DNA of 64,000 nucleotides from an uncultured Gammaproteobacteria bacterium (lineage in GTDB: Bacteria; Pseudomonadota; Gammaproteobacteria; HK1), in assembly GCA_958295465.1 (NCBI GenBank), contig OY282353.1, positions 1,860,001 to 1,924,000 on the forward strand. The letters are read 5' to 3'. The number at the start of each line of letters is the position of its first letter. Positions within the stretch are counted from its first letter, which is position 1. Under the pieces are notes generated by a model, which worked only from the letters and a program-made list of their open reading frames with translations, was not told where the DNA came from and ran no database searches. The translations under genes and the position numbers were made by a program. Positions 9,801 through 16,725 of this stretch are shown here, in pieces.

Positions 9801-10488
9801 GTATCACGATCTCTCGCGGGCATGTCTGGCGCAGGCGAAGGATTCCATTCCCCGCGTGATCCTCCTGGGCCGTCTGTGCCTCTACGGCCGGCACGCGGAG
9901 CGTCTGCACGAAGAGCTGGTGCCGGTCGCGGCGCGCTGGACCGACCCGGCCCGGCGGTCGGAGCCGCTCCGGGCCTACGCGCGCGAAGCGGAGATCCGCA
10001 CCCTGGCTCTCCTCGACGAGTCGCTCGGAGGCGGGGACGGCCGCAGCGGTGGCGGCCCGGCCGGTGGCGCCGCCGCGCCGAACGAGGTCATCCAGCGCCG
10101 GCTGCTCGATGCCGCCCCCCGCGACATCGCCGAGCTCCGCCCGCAGCTCGAACCCCGCGCCGCGGAATTCGCCGCCGTGGCGGAACGGCGCCTTGCCGAG
10201 CGCGGCGAGCGCGAGGGCCGGGACCTGCGCGGCACCCTGCAACGGCAGCGCGAGCGGGTGGTGGCGGAGCTGGCGAGGCGCGAGGCGGAGTTCGACCAGC
10301 TCACCCTCGCGTTCGCCCGGGAGGAGACCCGGCAGCTCGAAGCCGACATGCGCCACTGGCGCCGGCGCCTCGACCGCTTCGAGCACGACCTGGAACGCGA
10401 GCCGGCCCGGATCCGGGAGTTCTACGAGATCCGCGCCCGGCGGGTCGAGCCGGTCGGACTCGTCTACCTGTGGCCGGAGACCAACTGA
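6873..10488 (+). CDS. drmD: DISARM SNF2-like helicase DrmD, interrupted by a frameshift near 9741
   Basis: DrmD is the SNF2-type helicase that marks class 1 DISARM, an anti-phage system that blocks incoming DNA. The N-terminal part shows Walker A in DDTGLGKTIEAG (about residue 145), LLILDEAHHA (about 250), LFLSATPHNGHSN, and a C-terminal helicase lobe with TDAAREGLNFQ and QRNGRIDR. Up to about 9740 the frame is that of 6873. From 9742 to the stop at 10488 the conserved sequence continues one frame over (YLEQRVAQRLLARF onward). Removing one C at about 9741 restores VHLYLEQ. As it stands, the N-terminal frame runs on to 10517 with a non-homologous Arg/Pro-rich tail. A low-complexity insert occupies about residues 430-590. 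Loss of function, a sequencing error and a recoding event are all possible. Confidence 0.85.
8430..8630 (+). repeat. Degenerate 6-bp repeat tract inside drmD
   Basis: This tract is built from degenerate GCCGAN/NNCCGG hexamers and encodes an Ala/Gly/Asp/Ser/Pro-rich run with no helicase motif. All other frames also stay open across it with two-residue repeats, such as alternating Pro-x. It lies between the two helicase lobes, at a place that tolerates insertion. Confidence 0.75.
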
Positions 10489-10494
10489 TGCCAA

Positions 10495-10536
10495 ATCATA
10501 CGCTGATATTGACGTAAGTCATAATCCACGTATGAT
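10495..10536 (+). promoter_or_regulatory. Sigma-70-like promoter with operator-like inverted repeats
   Basis: TTGACG (10509-10514) and TATGAT (10531-10536) are separated by 16 bases, close to a consensus promoter. An 8-bp inverted repeat ATCATACG/CGTATGAT (10495-10502 and 10529-10536) brackets it, its right arm being the -10 box. TGAC-N4-GTCA (10510-10521) overlaps the -35 box. The overlap suggests a repressor site. It lies just after drmD and drives the two-ATPase operon; AGGAGGG at 10550-10556 is the ribosome site. Confidence 0.65.
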
Positions 10537-10563
10537 CTCCGTCCTGATCAGGAGGGAAGCGCC

Positions 10564-11733
10564 ATGCAGATCAACCCCGGCGGGCGTCTGGACACCAGGG
10601 ACGTGGTGGGCCGAGACGCCGAAATCGACAGATACTGGGGCGTCCTGGAGCGCCAAGGGCTCGTCGTCTCGGCGGAGCGGCGCATCGGCAAGACCCACAT
10701 CGTCCTCAAGATGCGGGACGAGTGCCGGAGCGGATATCTACCCATATACCAGGACCTCGAGGCCGTTCATTCCATCGCGGAACTCATCCGTTCGATCTAC
10801 GGCGCCGCCGGACAATCCTCCGGCACGCCGCCCGATCTCAAGTCTCGCTTCGCCAAGTGGTCCGGTCTGCTCCCGAGCAAGATTGCCGGCGTCGACCTGC
10901 CGACGGTCGATAGCACTTGGCAAGTTCTCCTTTCCGACGCATTCGACCGCCTCATCGACATCGCCGACAACCGGATCGTCCTGATGTTGTGGGATGAGTT
11001 CCCGCTCATGCTGCACAACCTCCAGCGCACGGTGGGGTCCGACATGGCCATGCAGCTCCTGGATCACCTGCGCGCCCTGCGCTCCGATCGCGCCGACCGC
11101 CTGCGTTTTCTCTTCACCGGCTCGATCGGGCTCCACCTGGTGCTTCGATCGCTGCGCAAGGCGGGGAACACCAACGACCCCGTCAACGACATGCTGTCGC
11201 TCACCGTTCCGCCCATGGTCCATCGGGACACGTGCGACCTCGCCGCGGCACTACTCAGGGAGACTCGTGCCGTCCCGGCGCAGATCCCCGACTTGGCCTC
11301 ACGTATAGCCGGCGAGGTCGGCGGCTTTCCCTACTATGTCCACCATGTCGTCGATCAACTCGACCAACTGCGGCGCCCGCCCGTCCTCGATGACGTATCT
11401 GCCATCGTGGATCGTCTCATCTACGACTCCCACGATCCGGCGAACTTCAACTACTACGTGAACCGCTTGTCTTCGTACTACACCGCCGGCGAGCGGTCGC
11501 TCGCCCTGGCCGTACTCGACACCATGGCCGGCCAGTCGTCGCCGGTGCCCGTCCCGGAGCTCCTCAATCTGTGCAAGCACCGGGACCCGTCGCTGGCCGA
11601 TGAGCAGCTACGCGAAATCCTGACGGTCCTGATCGAAGACCACTACATCGAGCCGAAGAAGGGCGCTGGCGGAGCGGCATGCGACTTCCGTTGGCAGCTC
11701 GTCAAAAAATGGTGGAAGGAGAGACGGTCATGA
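10564..11733 (+). CDS. P-loop ATPase (archaeal-ATPase/STAND-like), first gene of a two-ATPase operon
   Basis: This 389-aa predicted ATPase has Walker A AERRIGKT (37-44), in which the usual first glycine is alanine, and Walker B IVLMLWDE (138-145) followed by a hydrophobic run. A sensor-like FLFTGS segment lies near 180-186. The C-terminal third is helical and ends with a Trp/Lys-rich tail, as in winged-helix arms of archaeal-type AAA/STAND ATPases. It starts at ATG 10564 behind AGGAGGG and its own promoter. The stop overlaps the next gene's start as ATGA, so the two are co-translated. No catalytic effector domain is visible. I infer a sensing or regulatory ATPase for the partner, possibly in phage defence given the DISARM setting. 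Confidence 0.7.
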   Translation: MQINPGGRLDTRDVVGRDAEIDRYWGVLERQGLVVSAERRIGKTHIVLKMRDECRSGYLPIYQDLEAVHSIAELIRSIYGAAGQSSGTPPDLKSRFAKWSGLLPSKIAGVDLPTVDSTWQVLLSDAFDRLIDIADNRIVLMLWDEFPLMLHNLQRTVGSDMAMQLLDHLRALRSDRADRLRFLFTGSIGLHLVLRSLRKAGNTNDPVNDMLSLTVPPMVHRDTCDLAAALLRETRAVPAQIPDLASRIAGEVGGFPYYVHHVVDQLDQLRRPPVLDDVSAIVDRLIYDSHDPANFNYYVNRLSSYYTAGERSLALAVLDTMAGQSSPVPVPELLNLCKHRDPSLADEQLREILTVLIEDHYIEPKKGAGGAACDFRWQLVKKWWKERRS

Positions 11734-14700
11734 GACAGGGTTTCCTGCGCAGCTCACGCTACAGTCCGGGGAACATGGACCGCGAGTCCCTGGAAGCCCT
11801 CTTCGTCGGGCGTCGCGAGGTCATGGACGACGTCCTGTCCCGCGTATCCAGGTCGGTACGAAGCCCGGAGAAACACTACGTTCTTCTGGTCGGGCCGAGG
11901 GGTTCGGGGAAGACCCACTTCCTCGCCCTCGCTTACCACCGCCTGATGGATCGCTTCGACACGTCCAACGTCCGCGACCGCGTCGCCGTTGCCCTGCTCA
12001 AGGAGGAAGAGTGGGGGGTCGCATCGTTTCTCGACCTCGTGGTCCGGATCCTGAGAGCCCTTGTCGACCGGGCGCCGGACCTCGATGCCGAAATCGACGG
12101 GATCTACGACCAGTTCTCGAAGGACCCCGTCGAAGCCGAGGCCCTTGCGGTCGCACGGCTTCGGCAACACACGCGGGGCAAGACGCTCCTGCTCTTGTGC
12201 GAGAATCTCGTGGATCTCTTTGACGGCCTCGGCGAAGAAGGGCAGAAGCGATGGCGGGCCGTCATCCAGGAGGACGGTAACTGGGCCATCGTGGCTTCCA
12301 CCCCGTCCCTGTTCGCCGCCGTCACCCTGCAGGACAACCCCTTCTACGGCTTCTTCACCATCCGTGCGCTGGAGAAGATCGACTTCGGCACCGGACTCGA
12401 TCTGCTCGCCAGGAAGGCCGTCCACGAGGGCAAGACGGAGCTCGCGGACTCCCTCCGCACGCCCCTCGGCCGCGCCCGCGTGCGCGCCATCCACCATCTC
12501 GCCGCCGGCAACCACCGGGCCTACGTCGTCCTGTTCGACTTCCTCGACAAGGAGTCGCTCGAGGACCTCGTCGGCCCGTTCATGCACATGGTCGATGACC
12601 TGACGCCCTACTACCAGGACCGGATGCGCCGACTCCCCCCGGCCCAGCGCAAGATCGTCGAGTTCCTGTGCCTTGAGGGCAAGCCCGTGACCATCAAGGA
12701 CATATCGACGCCCTGCTTGATGTCGCAGCAGACCGCCGCCAAGCAGATCGGCGAACTCGGGAACGCCGGGTTCGTCAGCCGGATGCGCTCCGGACGCAAC
12801 ACCTTCTGCGAGCTATCGGAGCCGTTGATGCGGATCTGCATCGAGGTCAAGGACAACAAGACCCCACATTTTCGTCTGTTCGTCGAGTTCCTCCGCCACT
12901 GGTTCACCAACCGCGAGCTCGAACGGCGGCAGGTGGCGTTTCAGCACGACGACCATAGCGCCGATCTGGATCGTGTTCACGTCGCGGAGGCGGTCAGGTG
13001 CTCCCTTGCCGACAAACACGAGCCATTCGTCGCCGCACTGCACGTCGAAGCGAAGCGGTGTTGGGATGCTGGCGACTACCGGGGCTTGGCGACGATTCAG
13101 GAGACCCTGGTGCGGGCTAGCGGCAAGGAAGAGGACTATCGCATGTGGGTGTTAGCTCTCCGGAAGGAGGACGACGACCAAGCTGTGATTGCGGCCGGAT
13201 GCGAAGCCGTCGCGAGATACCCCGACAACGCCTACTTCCAGGTATCCCTCGCCCTTGCGTTTTGTGGGGAGAAGCGATTCGTCGAGGCCCTCTCCGCCAT
13301 CAATCGGGCCATCCACATTGACGACGGCGAAAATTCCAGTTTCCGCTGTATTCGGGCCGGTATCCTGATACAGCTCGATCGATTCGAAGAAGCGATCCAA
13401 GAGGCTCAAGCCGTACTCGACGACATGGAGCATGACCGTTGGCACGGCTTAGGCTTAGCACTTATGGTCGTTGCGACGGCCGCGGTGGGTCGTCTTCAGG
13501 AGGCCGAAGCCTACGCGAGGGAGCTGGTATTGCTTGCTCCCGACGAGCGGCCTGCGTTGTGCATCGCATCACAGTTCTACCTGTCCCAAGACCGGCTGGA
13601 CCAAGCTCTCGATCTCGTCGACAGAGTATTGGACATCGACGCCGACGACCAATGGGCACGCGACTTGCGCGGCTCTGTTCTCTTCAAGATGGGGGACTAC
13701 CGCCGAGCGAGCGAGGAGTTGCGGCTGCTCGCGCGTGCTCAGCCGAACTCCATGTCTATGCACTCCCGACTGGCCGATTCGTTGCTCCTTTCCGGCGAGT
13801 GGGAGGAGGCCGTCGGCGTCGCGGAACACCTCATCGAAATCGACCCGACGCATCACCACGCGCACTGTGTGGGCGGAGCGGCATTGATTGAACTCGGTCG
13901 TCCCGTAGATGCGATCGCGGCCTTCGATGCACTGCTGCCTGCGAGCGACTGCCACTCGTTGCTGCTCGCTGCTTCATGCGTTCGTGGGATCGGCGACTAC
14001 GCGGCGGCCCGCAGGTACCTCGAACGGGTCGCCGAGCTGCAGCCCGACAATCGAAAACTCTGGACCGAACGCACGTATCTCCACATCGACGAGCGTGCCT
14101 TCGACGCGGCGGCCGAGAGTGCCGCCCGGTTGGAAGCGCTGCCAGGCGGCTCGCTCCTGGGACGTCTGCTTGCCGCGCATGTGGCCGCCACCACCGAGCC
14201 GCTACCGGTGGCGCTCGATGTGCTCGGGGCCGTCATTCAACCTCAAGACTTCGCGAGCGACGAAGAGCGGCACCTCGAAGCCACCGTGGGGATCCTGACC
14301 GTCTCGCTGCGCAATTTCGGTCCCCGGTATCTTCCCCAAGGGTTGGCGAAGCTCCGGGAGCTTTTGGCGGACCTGCTCGACGAGGGCGTCATCGGCCGCA
14401 CACTGACCGACTTCCTGAAAGCGAATGCCGATGCCGGTTTTACGGGGTCTCTGGCGGATTGGGAGCGGGCCTTGGAGGGTCTCGCTGCCTCCCTGGCCGA
14501 CCTCCCCGACTGCCGCATCCCCCTCGAGATGCTCCAGGTGGCGGTGAGGTACACCAAGACGGGCGACGGGAGGCACCTGTTGAGCCTGCCGCTGGAACAG
14601 CGTCAGTTGCTGGAGGACGTCCTGCCGCCAGCCGCGGGCGAGCGCGCCGACACAGGGGCGAGCTCTGAGACGAGGGAACCGTCGAGCTCGTACTCGGCGA

Positions 14701-14744
14701 GCTTGCGCGGCCCGTGGAACACTGTCAGACACCCGTCGGGGTAG
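11730..14744 (+). CDS. Large P-loop ATPase with TPR-like repeats, second gene of the operon
   Basis: This 1004-aa protein starts at ATG 11730 behind GGAAGGAG; the longer in-frame start at 11679 would lie inside the previous gene. Walker A is GPRGSGKT (55-62). A TLLLLCENLVD segment is the likely Walker B, with the acid shifted to Glu. A winged-helix-like region with a SQQTAAKQIGELG segment follows the ATPase core at about residues 310-360. From about residue 440 to 900 the sequence is a run of TPR-like helical pairs with Ala-Gly-Asp/Tyr and Asp-Pro-like turns, as in STAND sensors. The last 30-40 residues run into DNA that antisense-encodes an old transposase, so the native C-terminus may be lost. 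No nuclease or protease domain is visible. Confidence 0.7.
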   Translation: MRQGFLRSSRYSPGNMDRESLEALFVGRREVMDDVLSRVSRSVRSPEKHYVLLVGPRGSGKTHFLALAYHRLMDRFDTSNVRDRVAVALLKEEEWGVASFLDLVVRILRALVDRAPDLDAEIDGIYDQFSKDPVEAEALAVARLRQHTRGKTLLLLCENLVDLFDGLGEEGQKRWRAVIQEDGNWAIVASTPSLFAAVTLQDNPFYGFFTIRALEKIDFGTGLDLLARKAVHEGKTELADSLRTPLGRARVRAIHHLAAGNHRAYVVLFDFLDKESLEDLVGPFMHMVDDLTPYYQDRMRRLPPAQRKIVEFLCLEGKPVTIKDISTPCLMSQQTAAKQIGELGNAGFVSRMRSGRNTFCELSEPLMRICIEVKDNKTPHFRLFVEFLRHWFTNRELERRQVAFQHDDHSADLDRVHVAEAVRCSLADKHEPFVAALHVEAKRCWDAGDYRGLATIQETLVRASGKEEDYRMWVLALRKEDDDQAVIAAGCEAVARYPDNAYFQVSLALAFCGEKRFVEALSAINRAIHIDDGENSSFRCIRAGILIQLDRFEEAIQEAQAVLDDMEHDRWHGLGLALMVVATAAVGRLQEAEAYARELVLLAPDERPALCIASQFYLSQDRLDQALDLVDRVLDIDADDQWARDLRGSVLFKMGDYRRASEELRLLARAQPNSMSMHSRLADSLLLSGEWEEAVGVAEHLIEIDPTHHHAHCVGGAALIELGRPVDAIAAFDALLPASDCHSLLLAASCVRGIGDYAAARRYLERVAELQPDNRKLWTERTYLHIDERAFDAAAESAARLEALPGGSLLGRLLAAHVAATTEPLPVALDVLGAVIQPQDFASDEERHLEATVGILTVSLRNFGPRYLPQGLAKLRELLADLLDEGVIGRTLTDFLKANADAGFTGSLADWERALEGLAASLADLPDCRIPLEMLQVAVRYTKTGDGRHLLSLPLEQRQLLEDVLPPAAGERADTGASSETREPSSSYSASLRGPWNTVRHPSG

Positions 14745-14896
14745 CGATGCACCCCGGCCTTGATGAAGTGGCAGCGGTGGGTTCCCGCTACCCGCTTTCG
14801 CGGGCACAGGTTTCGCGGGAATGACGGGCAGGAATCCGCAGCCGCTTGCTCTCGAAGCTCACGCAGTGGTCCCGATTGATCGTGCGCTCGCGCTGG
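14660..14896 (-). pseudogene. Relic of a transposase C-terminus (ISNCY-like)
   Basis: On the minus strand two frames together read like the C-terminal end of an integrase-type ISNCY transposase: an ERTINRDHCVSFESKRLRIP block near 14830-14893, then, one frame over, HRYPDGCLTVFHGPRKLAEY near 14675-14735. A short hairpin of the CCCGC-TTTC-GCGGG type (14791-14804), with a TTTCGCGGGAATGACGGG flank, sits between them. It resembles dispersed palindromes common in Proteobacteria. The N-terminal and catalytic parts are missing. The 14745-15134 stretch holds nothing else I can support except the operator-like site below. Confidence 0.55.
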
Positions 14897-15096
14897 CCGG
14901 CCACGTGCACGAAGGGTGGGAGATCCCGGTTCCGAGTCCGGCCGCACCGGGCCAGGCCCCGGTTGCCGTGCCGCCGCCGGTCGCGGCCAGGCTCGCCGCG
15001 TGTTCGGTGACGGCCAAGGCCGCTTCATCCTTCCCGACGACTTCGGCGAGCCGCGCGACGAGGGGTTGGCGCGTTTGCCGATCCGCTGGAGGGTTG

Positions 15097-15109
15097 AGTT
15101 AGACTAACT
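15097..15109 (+). promoter_or_regulatory. Candidate operator of the toxin-antitoxin pair
   Basis: AGTTA-GAC-TAACT (15097-15109) is a short inverted repeat just upstream of the Phd-type antitoxin gene, overlapping a TTGAGT hexamer (15094-15099). Antitoxins of this family usually repress their own promoter through such palindromes. The site itself is inferred. Confidence 0.4.
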
Positions 15110-15134
15110 TGGCTAAGAAATGGGAGAGATTGAC

Positions 15135-15365
15135 GTGCAGATGAACGTTCATGCTGCCAAATCGCACCTCTCGAAGCTGATCGCCGCTGCCGAAGCCGGG
15201 GAGGAAGTGATCATCGCCCGCAAGGGCCGGCCCGCCGTCAGACTGGTGCCGGTCGGGAACGCCGGGTTCGAATTCGACACCCTCCGGCATCTCGTCACGA
15301 GAGTGCCCGATTTCGACGAACCCATGAACGAAGACGAGCTTGCGTCATGGGAAGGCGGGTCGTGA
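15135..15365 (+). CDS. Phd/YefM-type antitoxin
   Basis: This 76-aa protein has the family hallmark MNVHAAKSHLSKLIAAAEAG, followed by an EVIIARKGRPAVRLVP block: an AbrB-independent Phd/YefM DNA-binding fold. The acidic C-terminal tail with PDFDEPMNEDEL would occupy the toxin. GTG 15135 is preferred because GGGAGA lies eight bases upstream and the reading V/M-QMNVHAAK matches family starts. An in-frame ATG at 15120 would overlap the ribosome site. It is translationally coupled to the PIN-domain toxin gene by a GTGA overlap. Confidence 0.88.
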   Translation: MQMNVHAAKSHLSKLIAAAEAGEEVIIARKGRPAVRLVPVGNAGFEFDTLRHLVTRVPDFDEPMNEDELASWEGGS

Positions 15366-15781
15366 CGGTGGTTCTTCTCGATACCCATGCCTGGGTCTGG
15401 TCGCTGATGGCTGCGCATCGGCTGACCGAAGCCGCGAAGACGGCCATTTCAACCGCGCAGGCCGTCCATGTCAGTCCGATCAGCCTGTTTGAAGTCGCTC
15501 AGAAAGTGCGCGCAGGGAAGTGGCCGGAAATGCAGCCGCACCTGTCCGCGCTCGCGGCCGATGAGCAAGCCCTCTACGCGCCCTTTTCACGCTCGGTGGC
15601 CCTCCTGGCGGGGTCGATGGATTGGACGCATCGAGATCCCTTCGATCGCATCATCGCGGCGACGGCGGTCGAGCTCGATTGTCCGGTGATCTCGAAGGAT
15701 GAGGAATTCGACGGCCTTGAAGGGCTGAACGGGTGGAGGGGCCGAATATGGTCGAATCCCCTCGAAGCGCGCTCGCGCTGA
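15362..15781 (+). CDS. PIN-domain toxin (VapC-like)
   Basis: This 139-aa PIN-domain protein is a predicted ribonuclease of a type II toxin-antitoxin module. The first acidic motif is LLDTHAWVW, Glu appears in SLFEVAQK, and the late motif DPFDRIIAATA is followed by VISKDEEFD, the usual four-acid metal site. The start is taken at GTG 15362, which overlaps the antitoxin TGA as GTGA and has GGAAGG seven bases upstream; an ATG at 15347 is possible. The length is normal, and no acid appears to be missing. Confidence 0.88.
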   Translation: MTVVLLDTHAWVWSLMAAHRLTEAAKTAISTAQAVHVSPISLFEVAQKVRAGKWPEMQPHLSALAADEQALYAPFSRSVALLAGSMDWTHRDPFDRIIAATAVELDCPVISKDEEFDGLEGLNGWRGRIWSNPLEARSR

Positions 15782-16034
15782 GTGCGCATCCCTCCCCCGT
15801 ACCGTTCCGCTCCACGAGGCGTCAACGGAGCATGACCAGGACTGCCCTTGCCCGCGGTCGGGCCGGAGCGAATCCGTCGTCCGCCGGCTCCTCGATCCCG
15901 ACCACCCTTCCCACATCTGTCGGATCGAGACGGCACTTCGGGCTGTCGGCCGCCGGTCGGCCATCGAAGACCGGGCGGTGCAGCGGAGGCCCGAGCGTAT
16001 GGCGGTCTGTCGCTGACCGTATTACCCTCTCCCC

Positions 16035-16313
16035 ATGAACGCGCTCTCCGTCAAGCTGCCGACCGATCTCTACGCCGCGCTTTCCAGGGAAGCCCGGCGG
16101 CGCAACGTCACGCGGTCGACCCTCGTCCGAGAGCTCATCGAGCAAGCGATCGGCCGGAATCCGGATGCAGCTCCGCCGAGCTGCGCCGATCTGGCCGGCG
16201 ATCTCGTCGGCGTCGTCCGCAGTGGCCGTACCGATTTGGCGACCAACCCGCGGCTGCTCGACGAGGCGGTCGCCCTGGATGCCCGCCGTGCCGCGGCCGA
16301 CCGTCGTCGTTGA
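16035..16313 (+). CDS. Ribbon-helix-helix (CopG-like) antitoxin
   Basis: This 92-aa protein opens with SVKLPTDLYAALSREARRR and then TRSTLVRELIEQAI, the strand-helix-helix of ribbon-helix-helix repressors. The C-terminal half (DLAGDLVGVVRSGRTDLATNPRLL) is typical of antitoxins paired with PIN toxins. It overlaps the start of the PIN toxin gene by about 35 bases. It probably represses its own promoter, though no clear palindrome was found upstream. The 253-base spacer before it (15782-16034) shows no gene. Confidence 0.85.
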   Translation: MNALSVKLPTDLYAALSREARRRNVTRSTLVRELIEQAIGRNPDAAPPSCADLAGDLVGVVRSGRTDLATNPRLLDEAVALDARRAAADRRR

Positions 16314-16713
16314 CACCGGTCCCATCGTCGCTCTGCTCGATGCCGGCGAGGCGCATCACGAGTGGGCACGACAACAGTTCGACGCGCTACGACCGCCGCT
16401 GCTCACCTGTGAGGCGGTCATCTCCGAGGCGGCGTTTCTGCTGAGGCGTGTCGGCGCCGATCCCGGCCTGCCGGTGACGCTGGCCGAACGAGGTGTGCTT
16501 CAAGTCGCGCGGTGTATGGCCTCGACGGACGACGCGCGCGCCCTCGGCCGGTTGCTCCGGCAATACGCCAACATGCCGATGTCGTTCGCCGATGCCTGTC
16601 TCGTGCGGCTCGTCGAATGCACCGACGACGCGTCGGTCATGACGCTCGACGGCGACTTCCACGTCTATCGGCAGTCGGGACGGCGCGTCATCCCGCTGCT
16701 GGTTCCGGAGTAA
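16279..16713 (+). CDS. PIN-domain toxin (second module)
   Basis: This 144-aa PIN-domain protein is a predicted toxin ribonuclease. VVVDTGPIVALLD holds the first Asp, CEAVISEAAFLL the Glu, and SFADACLVRL plus VMTLDGDFHVYR the later acids. The start is ATG 16279, inside the antitoxin gene; GTG 16288 is an alternative. This is the second PIN toxin within 1.4 kb, and the two toxins are not close copies. The module sits just ahead of drmMI, 12 bases before its start. Confidence 0.85.
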   Translation: MPAVPRPTVVVDTGPIVALLDAGEAHHEWARQQFDALRPPLLTCEAVISEAAFLLRRVGADPGLPVTLAERGVLQVARCMASTDDARALGRLLRQYANMPMSFADACLVRLVECTDDASVMTLDGDFHVYRQSGRRVIPLLVPE

Positions 16714-16725
16714 GGGACGGCCGGC

